This document shows positions 1 through 7,864 of a DNA stretch of 35,914 nt, piece after piece (position 1 is the stretch's first letter; each line of letters opens with the position of its first letter). The position numbers were made by a program, and so were the translations under genes. Where the stretch lies: positions 1 through 35,914 of the forward strand of contig JAGQPT010000297.1 in NCBI GenBank assembly GCA_020426575.1. Direction: 5' to 3'. The DNA is from Planctomycetales bacterium (GTDB taxonomy: Bacteria > Planctomycetota > Planctomycetia > Pirellulales > JAEUIK01). The notes under the pieces are model-generated. The model was not told the DNA's origin. It saw only the letters and a program-made list of their open reading frames with translations, and did not search any database.

Positions 1-108
1 AACATATACAACCTGTCCACCCGTATCCGGTTTCCCGAATTCAGGTGATGCAGACACATATCCGTGCGTCGAGATCATCATGATCCGCCGGTCCGTCGCG
101 GCATCCAT
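1..108 (-). CDS. GT-B glycosyltransferase, sucrose/mannosylfructose-phosphate synthase type (N-terminal 36 codons only)
   Basis: The gene runs off the left edge, leaving the first 36 codons. The start ATG (108-106) is preceded by a strong Shine-Dalgarno sequence, GAGGAGGT, six bases upstream. The peptide contains ISTHGYVSA (residues 12-20) followed by GKPDTGGQVVYV (25-36). The DTGGQ motif is the N-terminal signature of GT4 enzymes that transfer hexose from NDP-sugar or to fructose (sucrose synthase, sucrose-phosphate synthase, mannosylfructose-phosphate synthase), and the ISTHGY lead-in resembles the last of these. It lies 53 bases downstream of the MarR gene on the same strand, so the two may be co-transcribed. 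Product specificity cannot be decided from this fragment. Confidence 0.8.
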   Translation of the reverse strand, partial: MDAATDRRIMMISTHGYVSASPEFGKPDTGGQVVYV

Positions 109-161
109 GGTTCTACCTCCTCGTTAGAGTCGTGGTTTGTGGCGGTTCGTGGCCGAATTGG

Positions 162-794
162 TCAGCCGTCGGACCGCGTTCTGCCAGTTCTTCCTCTGAA
201 CGTAATGGGCGGGTCCGGGGACGCGAGACCATCGGGCGAATCGATGGCCCCGCCAAAGAATTGCGACAAATTCTCGGATAAGGCTTCATGATCGCCGCCG
301 AGGACCTTCGAAGTATCGATTTTGTCGGCATCCATCATCGCGGCAATGCGCTGAAGCGTGGCGAGTATCTGGTTTTGCTCCCAATCCTTGAGCGTCGAGA
401 GCTCGCGTCGAAAGCGGTCGTGCAATAACGACGGCGCCGTGCTCAACACGGACCGGCCCTCGTCCGTTATTTCAACGTCGACGGCGCGACGATCTGCACC
501 ACTACGGGCCCGAGTGATCAGGCGGCGTTTTTCCAGACGCGTGAGGATGCCGGTGAGCGTTGCTTGGCTGAGATGGATCGAGCGGGCCAGCGCCCCCACG
601 GTGACTGGTTGCATGCGCGCGATTGCCCGAAGAGCCGCGAGTTGCGGGGCAGTCAGCCCAACTGCCTGAAGCAGTTCCCGCGAATGGAGATCAATGGCGC
701 GGGTGATCCGCCGCAGGGCGACGATCACCTGATCTTCCAGAGCCGGAGACGACGGGCTGTCGTCCTCGCATCGCGGGTAATACATGATGGCCAT
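162..794 (-). CDS. MarR-family transcriptional regulator
   Basis: This 210-residue protein has a MarR winged helix-turn-helix at about residues 22-160. The recognition region is SIHLSQATLTGILTRLEKRRLI (about 72-93, shown here only to place it), and the wing carries the DRR motif (101-103) typical of the family. The N-terminal helix (LRRITRAIDLHSRELL) and the end of the domain (DWEQNQIL, AAMMDADKID) resemble MarR proteins found beside compatible-solute genes such as ectoine clusters; that likeness is from memory. The C-terminal 40 residues look disordered. The glycosyltransferase start follows 53 bases downstream and is its most obvious regulatory target. No Shine-Dalgarno precedes the ATG at 794; an in-frame ATG at 785 is the alternative start. 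Confidence 0.88.
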   Translation of the reverse strand: MAIMYYPRCEDDSPSSPALEDQVIVALRRITRAIDLHSRELLQAVGLTAPQLAALRAIARMQPVTVGALARSIHLSQATLTGILTRLEKRRLITRARSGADRRAVDVEITDEGRSVLSTAPSLLHDRFRRELSTLKDWEQNQILATLQRIAAMMDADKIDTSKVLGGDHEALSENLSQFFGGAIDSPDGLASPDPPITFRGRTGRTRSDG

Positions 795-796
795 TT

Positions 797-824
797 ATTA
801 TGCACACAAAGCATTTTTCTGCAA
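797..824 (-). promoter_or_regulatory. Possible sigma-70 promoter of the MarR gene
   Basis: Read on the minus strand, TTGCAG (824-819) and CATAAT (802-797) are separated by 16 bases. The -10 element ends only two bases before the annotated ATG, so transcription from here would start inside the first codons. That would fit a nearly leaderless mRNA starting at the in-frame ATG at 785. A 12-base perfect palindrome, CATTCCGGAATG, lies upstream at 859-870 and could be an operator. The rest of 795-1035 shows no gene. Confidence 0.3.
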
Positions 825-1035
825 CCGCCCCGGCAGATGTCGCAGTATTGCGGCAGGACATTCCGGAATGCGTCGCGACCGGCGGTGTCAAAATCATTCG
901 ACACGATTGAATTAGGGCCGGCAGGCGGCCGGCACGAATGGCTCATGGATCACCATCGGGGAGTACCGCCCCGCGAGCGCGCACCGCGCTTTCAATGGGC
1001 AAGTCAACTCACTTCCATTGGACGGATTTAGTCGC

Positions 1036-2337
1036 TCAGAGATTGTCGTCAATGTGGTCGGGATCCATCTGCAGGGCGTGGCAGGCCCGGATGAAGCTGG
1101 CGGCTGACCAGGCTTGATAGGCTTTGCCCATGGGGCGCCCCGTCACGCCGTGGTGCCACTCGTTGAATTCCCACTCGTGGGCCGTTCCCATCGCACACAG
1201 TCGCGCCAGGTTGACAAGTTCCCGACGTGCGATGTCGACCATGCCCAACTTGTGGATGTATCGCACCCAAAGCCCGCCGATAAAGGGCCAGATTCCGCCG
1301 TTGTGGTAATGGTTGGGCAGGTTCAAAAGGTTCACCGTGAAGTAGCCGCGCCACTCGTGGTCGCCCGCTTGGACGGGGGGATACAGGCATTTGACCGGGC
1401 CCGGGTCGTTGACCCCGACGCCCCACATGAAGCGAAACGACATCATGGCGCGTTCTTTGTCAATCATCCCGGTAAGGTACGCCAATAGATTGCCGTACAC
1501 GTCGCAGCGCCAGCTAAAACTAAACGGCGAGATTTCCGCGACGAGGTAGCGCGCGTCGCCCAGCGCGAATTGCACGTCGCTGAACGACGGCATTGTGTCG
1601 GTGTGCTGGTGATTCGTCGACGGCCAGAAACTTCGCAGCACGACGCGCCGCACGTGATCCGCCCAATTCCGATAGTCGCTCGCCTTTTCGTTATCTTCGA
1701 GGTGGTCGAGGATGTTCGCATAGCAAACCAGGCAGCGGTGCCACAGCACTTCGTCATAGAGGATGTGATAGCTGCGAGCGAACAGGTCGGTCCAGTCTCC
1801 CGCTTCGGGAATCTCCAGCAGCCCGCAGTTGTTCGAATCGTGGGCGCTGAGCCAGTCCATCGTGCGTTGTAATTGGTGGCTAAACTCTTCGACGATGGAC
1901 CAGTCGTCGGTCGTCTCGGCGTAGTGCCAGACCGCCAGCAGCAACCACAACGCGCTGTCGATGGACGTGATACCACCCACGCCTGCGTATTCCGGTTGGT
2001 CGTCGTCGATCATGACGTTGCTGGGAATCTGACCCGAGGGCGCCTGGTGGGAGAGCAGTGTCCGCAGCGTGTCGGCCTGGCACTGGTGGATTTCCGCATC
2101 GTCGAGGTCGAGCGTCCAAATGATGCATTTGCATCCGTCGCGGGCCCAGACGGCCCGGTAATTAGCGTCGGTGCCGTACACCTGGTTGTCGTCGAGCGAA
2201 CACGCCGAGAAGCCTTTGGGAGTGAGGTTTTTCTTTAGCGCGTCGACCGCCTTATGGTAAGCCGTCTGCAGTAGCGCGAGTTCGTCGGAACTGAGATCTC
2301 GGTATTCATCAGGTTCAAACAGCACGCGCTTGGGCAT
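1036..2337 (-). CDS. GH100-like (neutral/alkaline invertase-type) (alpha/alpha)6 glycosidase
   Basis: This 433-residue protein without a signal peptide is probably a cytoplasmic glycosidase with an (alpha/alpha)6-barrel. Visible landmarks are VWARDG (residues 63-68), SIDSALW (125-131), HYHNGGIWPF (about 343-352) and, near the C-terminus, a WEFNEW...GRPMGKAYQAWSAASF segment. The Asp in SIDSALW and the Glu in the WEFNEW region sit where GH100 invertases keep their catalytic acid pair, and the GK-x-YQ-x-W-S tail also fits that family. Database labels might instead read amylo-alpha-1,6-glucosidase or glycogen-debranching protein. It lies upstream of the MarR gene and the glycosyltransferase on the same strand, so hydrolysis of sucrose or a related disaccharide is plausible but inferred. 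The exact substrate is unknown. Confidence 0.75.
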   Translation of the reverse strand: MPKRVLFEPDEYRDLSSDELALLQTAYHKAVDALKKNLTPKGFSACSLDDNQVYGTDANYRAVWARDGCKCIIWTLDLDDAEIHQCQADTLRTLLSHQAPSGQIPSNVMIDDDQPEYAGVGGITSIDSALWLLLAVWHYAETTDDWSIVEEFSHQLQRTMDWLSAHDSNNCGLLEIPEAGDWTDLFARSYHILYDEVLWHRCLVCYANILDHLEDNEKASDYRNWADHVRRVVLRSFWPSTNHQHTDTMPSFSDVQFALGDARYLVAEISPFSFSWRCDVYGNLLAYLTGMIDKERAMMSFRFMWGVGVNDPGPVKCLYPPVQAGDHEWRGYFTVNLLNLPNHYHNGGIWPFIGGLWVRYIHKLGMVDIARRELVNLARLCAMGTAHEWEFNEWHHGVTGRPMGKAYQAWSAASFIRACHALQMDPDHIDDNL

Positions 2338-2506
2338 TTATCTACTTTCTTGTTGAAGGATTGTAGTGTCGCTCAGCAAGCAACTTCAATTGAAGTATTC
2401 GACACGAAGCGCAGTGGCACTCCGCGTCGGGCGGGCTCTCCGACGATTGGCCCGCACAGGACTGTGAAACCGCCGGGTCGTTGCGAAGACGACAACTCGG
2501 CCGATT

Positions 2507-3928
2507 TTAACGACCGGTGCGATCGCCAGATGATTCCAAGCAGTATATCGCTTCGTGTCCCCGAAGAAACAGCTGGTCCCCCACGATCGCCGGTGAAGCG
2601 TCGATGCGAGCATCGAGCGTGTTCGTGGCGACGACATCCAGCGTCGCTGCGGCGCGAATGACAAGCGTCGTACCGTCTCGTCCGACAAGGAAAACATGCC
2701 CGTCGGCTGCGACCGGCGAGGCGTAGAGGCTCGACAGGTTGGGAAGTCGCTCGGGCCCGAAGATAACAGCACCGCTCGACGCGTCGAGGCAGGAAATGAT
2801 CGCGCTGTTGGAACGCGTGAAATAGAGTCGCCCGCAATGGAGCAGCGGCGAGGGGACATACGGCGTGTCGTGCGGATATTGCCACGCGAGGCCGGCGTCG
2901 TTTTGTCGGTTTCTCCCGCTGACTTCTTCGCCGCGATCGGCAATGTCGAAGAGATTGCTGACGTCGCCACGCGATGAAAGAGGTATTGCATACAACGCCG
3001 ACGCGCCCTTGCCGCTCATGCAATAGGTGATGCCGTCGGCAGCGACCGGTGACGGGATCGCGTTGATCGTCTGCCCGTCACATCGCCACAATTCGCTGCC
3101 GTCGTCGAAATCGTAGCCCCGCGCAAAGTTTGTGCCGTTGACGACTATCTGCGTCTGCCCGTCGTGCTCGGCAAGCAAAGGTGTTGCCCACGACGTCGGC
3201 TCGTCGCGGTCGACGCGCCAAAGTGTCCGCCCCGTCTCGGCATCGAGCAGGTAAAGTGCCGAATCGTCCTCGTGGTCCCAGTTCACCACGAGTCGATCTT
3301 GGTGGACGACGGGCGACGTCGCTTCGCCCCAACCGTAGCGCGTCCGCATCTTGCCGAAGTCGCGCTGCCAGAGCAATTCGCCGTCCAGGTTGTAGCAATA
3401 GATCCCCTGCGAACCAAATGAAACATAAAGTCGCTGTCCGTCGGTTGTCGGCGATGCCGAAGCATACGTATTCGTGTAGTGCCGCCCCTGGTGCGGAACG
3501 GCTTCGCGGGCCACGTGGCTCCATCGCTCGGCACCGCTGTGACGGTCGAGACAGGTGACGACGAATCGATAGAATCGCTTCGGTGCCTGCGTCTTCGAGT
3601 ATTCGTCGTCGGGAGGTGGCTCGTCCAATTCGCGATCAGTTTCGACGGCAGCGACAACGAACACACGGTCGCCCCAGACGATCGGCGTCGCGCTGCTCTC
3701 GCCCGGTACGTTCACTTTCCAACGCACGTTGTTCGATTCGTCCCAGTGCACCGGCGGGTGTGCATGCGGAGCGACCCCGTCGGCCGCCGGGCCGCGCCAT
3801 TGATGCCAGTTCTCGTCGCGAAGCGAGGCGAAGTCGACAGCCGAGTCGTCGCCGCTGCAAATCGTGGCAACGGAAAGCAACTGAACGACGATCAGAGTCG
3901 CGAACCACTTCGTACAGCGCACTCGCAT
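2507..3928 (-). CDS. Exported PQQ-type (outer-membrane assembly BamB-like) beta-propeller protein
   Basis: I choose the ATG at 3928, giving 473 residues beginning MRVRCTKWF, because it overlaps the upstream stop codon in a TGATG junction and yields a normal signal peptide (basic start, hydrophobic ATLIVVQLLSVATI, cleavage near CSGDD). The body is a run of propeller blades, each with a Trp-containing strand such as GAERWSH, GELLWQRDF, GRTLWRV and GSELWRC, and an opening HQWRGPAADGV motif common in planctomycete PQQ_2 proteins. No catalytic PQQ-binding residues are evident, so it may be a scaffold or binding propeller rather than a dehydrogenase. As the last gene of the adk-cupredoxin-molybdoenzyme operon, it probably works with the periplasmic oxidoreductase. 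Confidence 0.85.
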   Translation of the reverse strand: MRVRCTKWFATLIVVQLLSVATICSGDDSAVDFASLRDENWHQWRGPAADGVAPHAHPPVHWDESNNVRWKVNVPGESSATPIVWGDRVFVVAAVETDRELDEPPPDDEYSKTQAPKRFYRFVVTCLDRHSGAERWSHVAREAVPHQGRHYTNTYASASPTTDGQRLYVSFGSQGIYCYNLDGELLWQRDFGKMRTRYGWGEATSPVVHQDRLVVNWDHEDDSALYLLDAETGRTLWRVDRDEPTSWATPLLAEHDGQTQIVVNGTNFARGYDFDDGSELWRCDGQTINAIPSPVAADGITYCMSGKGASALYAIPLSSRGDVSNLFDIADRGEEVSGRNRQNDAGLAWQYPHDTPYVPSPLLHCGRLYFTRSNSAIISCLDASSGAVIFGPERLPNLSSLYASPVAADGHVFLVGRDGTTLVIRAAATLDVVATNTLDARIDASPAIVGDQLFLRGHEAIYCLESSGDRTGR

Positions 3929-5127
3929 CAGGCGTCCAACTGTACGACGCGGGGCCACTGGGCGTATGATTCCCAATACGTCCGTTTTAGGGCGATCTCG
4001 TCATCGGCGGCCGTGGGTTGCACGCGTCCATGCACGTCAATGGCGCGCGACACCAGTGTGCACGGCCCCGGTTCGAGCAACCCCAAGTCGGCCGAGAAAA
4101 ACCGCCAGCAGTACTTCGCCCGCGGCTCAGCATCAAGCACCGCTGGACGCCAAGGACCGTCGTCGACACGGACCTCAACGCGGTCGATGCCCGTGCCGTC
4201 GTCCCATGCCGCGCCGTATACCTTCACCGGTACCTGGCCGTCGACGGTGTCGCGGCGCATTACCCGCGCGATCACGCTCTTGAGGTTCATCCGCGTGACC
4301 GAGGTCTCGATGAACACGACTTCGTCACCCTGTTTGCGACCGCGGACCGTCACGTAGTCGCGGCCCATGAATCTGCCCATGTAGCGATTGTCGCGGAGTT
4401 CGATCCGCGTGAGCCACTTCACGTTGGCGATGCCGTACCAGCCCGGCACGATCAATCGCAGCGGTGCGCCGTTGCGAGGTTCCAGCGGCGCGTCGTTGCG
4501 TTCGTAGGCGAGTAGAGTGTTGAGCCGCATGGCGTCGTCCAGCGACATGCTACGACCAAACGGCACGTCGACCGTCACCTCACGAGGTGTGTCTTTGCGC
4601 AGTGTCTCTTCGTTGCGATCGACGCCGAAAAAGACCACTTCCGTCGCCTCGGAGCGAACGCCGCAGGCGTCCAGTAGCGGTGCCAACGGTGTGCCGGTCC
4701 ACTTGCTGTTGTAAATCGCGTTCATGAAGCCCTTGGAAACACCGTTCCCGGAGCACTCGAGCGTCATCAGTTGCTCGCGGCGTGGTAGTTCCTTGATCGC
4801 ATCGAGCGTGAGCACCCGCGGACGATCGACGAGTCCGGTGATTTCCAGGCGGTACTCGGTCGGGGCGACCTCGGGACTGCCGTAGTGCTGCACGCTGAAG
4901 ACCTGGTCTTGCGGCGTGATCCACTCGGTGAGCGTCTCCCAGTCGAGCGAGTTCGGCCCCGTGCGCGGCATCCCCTCAAAGGGCACCAGGCGTTCGTCGT
5001 CGCCCTGTCCGGGAAATACGAAGTTGGGCAGCGACATCTGCGCCACGAGCGCGGACATGGTCGCGGCACCCGCCTTGAGAACCTGGCGCCGCGATGCGGG
5101 TGCCCCATGGATGTCGTGTCGAAGCAT
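3928..5127 (-). CDS. Tat-exported sulfite-oxidase-family molybdoenzyme (SoxC/YedY superfamily)
   Basis: With the ATG at 5127 (AAGGA nine bases upstream) the protein has 399 residues and a Tat signal containing SRRQVLKAG (12-20). The oxidoreductase molybdopterin-binding domain follows at about residues 70-250. It includes TLECSGNG, in which Cys125 is the expected molybdenum ligand, and the WTGTPL segment (143-148). A molybdenum-cofactor dimerisation (Ig-like) domain fills about 265-390, as in SoxC and eukaryotic sulfite oxidase. It should catalyse a two-electron oxidation such as sulfite to sulfate in the periplasm, but the substrate is not proven. No SoxD-like cytochrome is nearby; the upstream gene encodes a blue-copper-like protein that may accept the electrons. 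The stop overlaps the next gene's ATG by one base. Confidence 0.88.
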   Translation of the reverse strand: MLRHDIHGAPASRRQVLKAGAATMSALVAQMSLPNFVFPGQGDDERLVPFEGMPRTGPNSLDWETLTEWITPQDQVFSVQHYGSPEVAPTEYRLEITGLVDRPRVLTLDAIKELPRREQLMTLECSGNGVSKGFMNAIYNSKWTGTPLAPLLDACGVRSEATEVVFFGVDRNEETLRKDTPREVTVDVPFGRSMSLDDAMRLNTLLAYERNDAPLEPRNGAPLRLIVPGWYGIANVKWLTRIELRDNRYMGRFMGRDYVTVRGRKQGDEVVFIETSVTRMNLKSVIARVMRRDTVDGQVPVKVYGAAWDDGTGIDRVEVRVDDGPWRPAVLDAEPRAKYCWRFFSADLGLLEPGPCTLVSRAIDVHGRVQPTAADDEIALKRTYWESYAQWPRVVQLDA

Positions 5128-5132
5128 TCTCG

Positions 5133-5846
5133 TCAATCCTTCTGTACGTCGTCGGGCGAGACGTCGATGTCGACCGTGACGGTCTCTCCGGCGTGGACCG
5201 TGATCTCTTTGCTCCAGCGGAGCCTACCGGCCGGGTGGGCCATCTCGAGGCGATACTCGCCGGGCGGTACCCCCGTGAGATTGTAACGTCCGTCGCTGGC
5301 TGTTACCTGGAAAAACGGGTGTTCGAAGACAAAAACCCAGGCCCGCATGTTGTTGTGGAAGACGCATCCCAACTCGACGGGGCGGCTGATACCGCCGCCG
5401 CGGGGAAACGTCTCGGTCAATTCACCGCCACTGGGGATCGTGTTGTTGAACGGGTGCAACGGATCGCGGGAATAGACGTTGTGATTCGCCGCGTCGCTGT
5501 TGCTGAAGCGGACGGTCTGGCCCGCGCGGATGGCGGACGTCTCGGGGACGAACTGGTGGTCGCGCTGGTCGATGACCGCCACCTCTTCTACGGCAGGGTA
5601 GGTACCTTTCCGCAACGATTGACCACGCAGTGCCACAACCGCCTCGGCAATTTCGCCGGTCTTGTGGTCTGCCACGTAATAGCGGCGATAACGCCAGACG
5701 CGGTCGGGGTCAACGTGATAACGTACTGTGCCGGTGATCTTTGCGCCTTCGTCGGCGGCCCACGCCGGCGCGCGCCATGCAACGACGGACAACAGTATTG
5801 CCAACGTGATGACTGCCGCTGGGAAGCCGCGCCGATGTCTCTTCAC
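5133..5846 (-). CDS. Exported cupredoxin-like protein with C-terminal carboxypeptidase-regulatory-like segment
   Basis: The GTG start at 5846 overlaps the adk stop as GTGA and gives 237 residues; a longer upstream reading frame only shadows adk. Residues 1-30 form a signal peptide (KRHRRG, hydrophobic AAVITLAILLSVVAW, cleavage near AWA). The middle is a cupredoxin fold: His122 in ANHNV and Cys161, His164, Met167 in the C-x2-H-x2-M pattern of CVFHNNM make a complete type 1 copper set. Residues about 180-237 resemble a carboxypeptidase-regulatory beta-sandwich (DGRYNLTGVPPGEYRLE). The protein is probably a periplasmic blue-copper electron carrier. The molybdoenzyme starts five bases after its stop codon, and that gene's ribosome site lies inside this gene's last codons. 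Confidence 0.82.
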   Translation of the reverse strand: MKRHRRGFPAAVITLAILLSVVAWRAPAWAADEGAKITGTVRYHVDPDRVWRYRRYYVADHKTGEIAEAVVALRGQSLRKGTYPAVEEVAVIDQRDHQFVPETSAIRAGQTVRFSNSDAANHNVYSRDPLHPFNNTIPSGGELTETFPRGGGISRPVELGCVFHNNMRAWVFVFEHPFFQVTASDGRYNLTGVPPGEYRLEMAHPAGRLRWSKEITVHAGETVTVDIDVSPDDVQKD

Positions 5847-6481
5847 GACTCGACCCCGAGGTGACGAAGGATCTCGGCGTGCAACTCTGCCGGCGACTGT
5901 TCCCCCTCGACGTCGATCACCAATTCCTTGCGGCGAAACAAGTCTATCACCGGCTCGGTTTTCGTCCGGTAATCGCGCAGGCGATCGTTCAGGGCTTGTT
6001 CGGTGTCGTCGGAGCGGGTGATGAGTTGGCCGCCACAGACGTCGCAGGTGTCCTCGGCTTCCGGGCGGTGGTAGATCAAGTTGTAGTCGAGACCGCACTG
6101 CGGGCAGAGACGCCGCGCCAGGACACGGCGCCGCACGACTTCGTCGGAGATCGCGATGTGGATGACCGCGTCGATGTCGTAGCTTTCCAGAAAGAAGGCC
6201 GCCTGGGTCGCATTACGGGGGAAACCGTCGAGAATGAATCCGTAGTTCCAGTCGTGGGCATCGAGCCGGTGTTGGACAATCTCTTCGACGATGTCGTCGC
6301 TGACGAGTTGCCCCCTGCCGATCACTCGTTTGACAAGCGCGGCGAGCTTTGTGTGGTTCTGAATGTTCCAGCGGAAGATGTCGCCGACGCTGATGTGCAC
6401 CACGTCGAGCTTCTGCTCGAGTAGCTTGGCCTGGGTGCCTTTGCCGCAGCCCTGGGCCCCCATGATGACGTACTTGTGCAT
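5843..6481 (-). CDS. adk: Adenylate kinase (zinc-binding LID type)
   Basis: This 212-residue enzyme interconverts ATP + AMP and 2 ADP in the cytoplasm. It has the P-loop GAQGCGKGT (8-16), the AMP-binding GFPR (86-89) and a LID domain with four cysteines (Cys126, Cys129, Cys146, Cys149) that should bind structural zinc. The downstream RSDDTEQALNDRL segment supplies the catalytic arginines. The length is normal for the family. The ATG at 6481 has GGAG seven bases upstream. It is unusual for adk to head an operon of periplasmic redox proteins rather than sit with ribosomal protein or secY genes. A second adk elsewhere in the genome would suggest this one is a paralogue. It could also act on another nucleoside monophosphate. 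Confidence 0.88.
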   Translation of the reverse strand: MHKYVIMGAQGCGKGTQAKLLEQKLDVVHISVGDIFRWNIQNHTKLAALVKRVIGRGQLVSDDIVEEIVQHRLDAHDWNYGFILDGFPRNATQAAFFLESYDIDAVIHIAISDEVVRRRVLARRLCPQCGLDYNLIYHRPEAEDTCDVCGGQLITRSDDTEQALNDRLRDYRTKTEPVIDLFRRKELVIDVEGEQSPAELHAEILRHLGVES

Positions 6482-6782
6482 TGGCCGTCTCCAGTCGTGG
6501 GGCGGTTCCCCGGTGTTCCGAAACGATAGCCTATTCCGACTCCCGGCACACTAGCTTGCCGAATCGAGCGAATTGCTGGCAAACGGGTCGTATATTGTCG
6601 GCTCCGGGCAAAAGAATGGCATCGACACGTCCGCGCCGACTCGGTACAAAAAGGTGCTTGCACAGGAGGTCCGGCTCCAGGTCCCACGAACGCCGCGTCG
6701 GACCGTTTTTGGCAAGAATTTCAGTACGTCGTAAAGTCCGGAGCGCTGGCGGCCGTTCACCTCGATCAAGGACGTTTGGCCC
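6482..6782. other. Divergent intergenic region between adk and the desaturase gene
   Basis: This 301-base stretch separates the divergent adk operon and desaturase gene. I see no gene in it. It must carry both promoters; only a candidate for the plus-strand gene was recognised. Confidence 0.6.
6709..6737 (+). promoter_or_regulatory. Possible sigma-70 promoter of the desaturase gene
   Basis: TTGGCA (6709-6714) and TAAAGT (6732-6737) are 17 bases apart, with one and two mismatches to the consensus. The predicted start near 6744 would leave a leader of about 39 bases containing the AAGGA ribosome site at 6765-6769. Confidence 0.35.
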
Positions 6783-7814
6783 GTGATTCAACGTTCCCCC
6801 ACCGACACGGTGAGTTCCGCGCCTCAGCGGATTCCTCCCCCCCAAGGTACGCGGCCGGCCCGCATCGTCTGGCGGGAGACAATCATCATCGGCGCCTTCC
6901 ACCTGTTGGCGCCCCTGGCCTTCTTGCCCTGGCTGTTCAGTTGGATCGGAGTCGCCAGCGCCTTTCTGGGCTGCTTCGTGTTTGGCTGCCTGGGGATCAG
7001 CCTGGGCTACCACCGTCTGCTCACGCACCGCAGTTTCACCTGCCCGCGTTGGCTGGAACACACGTTTGCCCTGTTGGGCGTCTGCTGCGTGGAAGATACG
7101 CCGGCGCGTTGGGTGGCGAATCACCGCTGTCACCACCAGCACTCCGACGAGCAACCCGACCCACACAGCCCCATGGCCGGTTTCCTCTGGGGGCACATGG
7201 GCTGGCTCTTTGTGAAGAACCGCGAGAACGATCCGATCTCGATGTACGAACGCTATGCCCGCGACCTGCTCAAGGACCCGTTCTACTTTCGTTTTGAACG
7301 GACGTTTCTCTACATCTGGGTCAACATTGCCCAGTGGGGCCTCTACCTCGTGGCCGGCGCCGCGCTCGGCTGGTGGATGTACGGCACGGCCATCGGCGCC
7401 GCGCAGATGAGCCTCAGCCTGTTCCTCTGGGGCGTGGTCGTGCGGACCGTGATGGAGTGGCACTTTACCTGGAGCGTCAACTCGCTGTCACACGTCTTCG
7501 GTTATCGCAACTACGAGACCAGCGAGAACAGCCGCAACAATTGGCTGGTGGCGATCGTCAGCCACGGCGAAGGCTGGCACAACAACCACCACGCCGACCC
7601 CCGCAGCGCGGCCCACGGCCATCGCTGGTGGGAATTCGACGTCACCTACGGCGTGATCCGACTCTTGAGGGTGCTCGGTCTGGCCCACGACGTCGTGCCG
7701 ATCCGCGCTGCCGAACCGACCGGCGACGCCGTCCCCGCCTGGCACCGCCGCCGCGGCGAAGGGCAACCACGGACGGCCGAACTGATGGCCTCGGACGACC
7801 ATTCAGAATCATGA
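6783..7814 (+). CDS. Membrane fatty-acid (acyl-CoA/acyl-lipid delta-9 type) desaturase
   Basis: This 343-residue integral membrane di-iron desaturase has the three histidine boxes HRLLTH (77-82), HRCHH (114-118) and HNNHH (about 267-271). They are separated by two pairs of hydrophobic helices, as in the stearoyl-CoA desaturase family (Fatty_acid_desaturase domain). It introduces a cis double bond into a saturated acyl chain using oxygen and an electron donor; no donor gene is adjacent. The start is GTG, with AAGGA 13 bases upstream. It is transcribed alone, divergent from adk, and ends at a strong hairpin shared with the convergent M56 gene. The C-terminal 45 residues are polar and probably disordered. 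Regiospecificity is inferred from family likeness. Confidence 0.9.
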   Translation: MIQRSPTDTVSSAPQRIPPPQGTRPARIVWRETIIIGAFHLLAPLAFLPWLFSWIGVASAFLGCFVFGCLGISLGYHRLLTHRSFTCPRWLEHTFALLGVCCVEDTPARWVANHRCHHQHSDEQPDPHSPMAGFLWGHMGWLFVKNRENDPISMYERYARDLLKDPFYFRFERTFLYIWVNIAQWGLYLVAGAALGWWMYGTAIGAAQMSLSLFLWGVVVRTVMEWHFTWSVNSLSHVFGYRNYETSENSRNNWLVAIVSHGEGWHNNHHADPRSAAHGHRWWEFDVTYGVIRLLRVLGLAHDVVPIRAAEPTGDAVPAWHRRRGEGQPRTAELMASDDHSES

Positions 7815-7818
7815 ATGA

Positions 7819-7864
7819 ACGGCAGCGAGCTCTTGGCACTCGCTAGCTCGTTGTGCCGTCTTTT
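7819..7864 (+). terminator. Intrinsic terminator after the desaturase gene
   Basis: ACGGCA (7819-7824) pairs with TGCCGT (7854-7859), with an inner CGAGCT/AGCTCG stem, and is followed by CTTTT. The structure lies where the two convergent genes meet and includes the last codons of the M56 gene. Confidence 0.6.

Noticed and set aside
6531-7463. 310-codon minus-strand frame opposite the desaturase gene
   Set aside because: The desaturase has all three histidine boxes; the opposite frame is His/Ala/Gly-rich with no domain.
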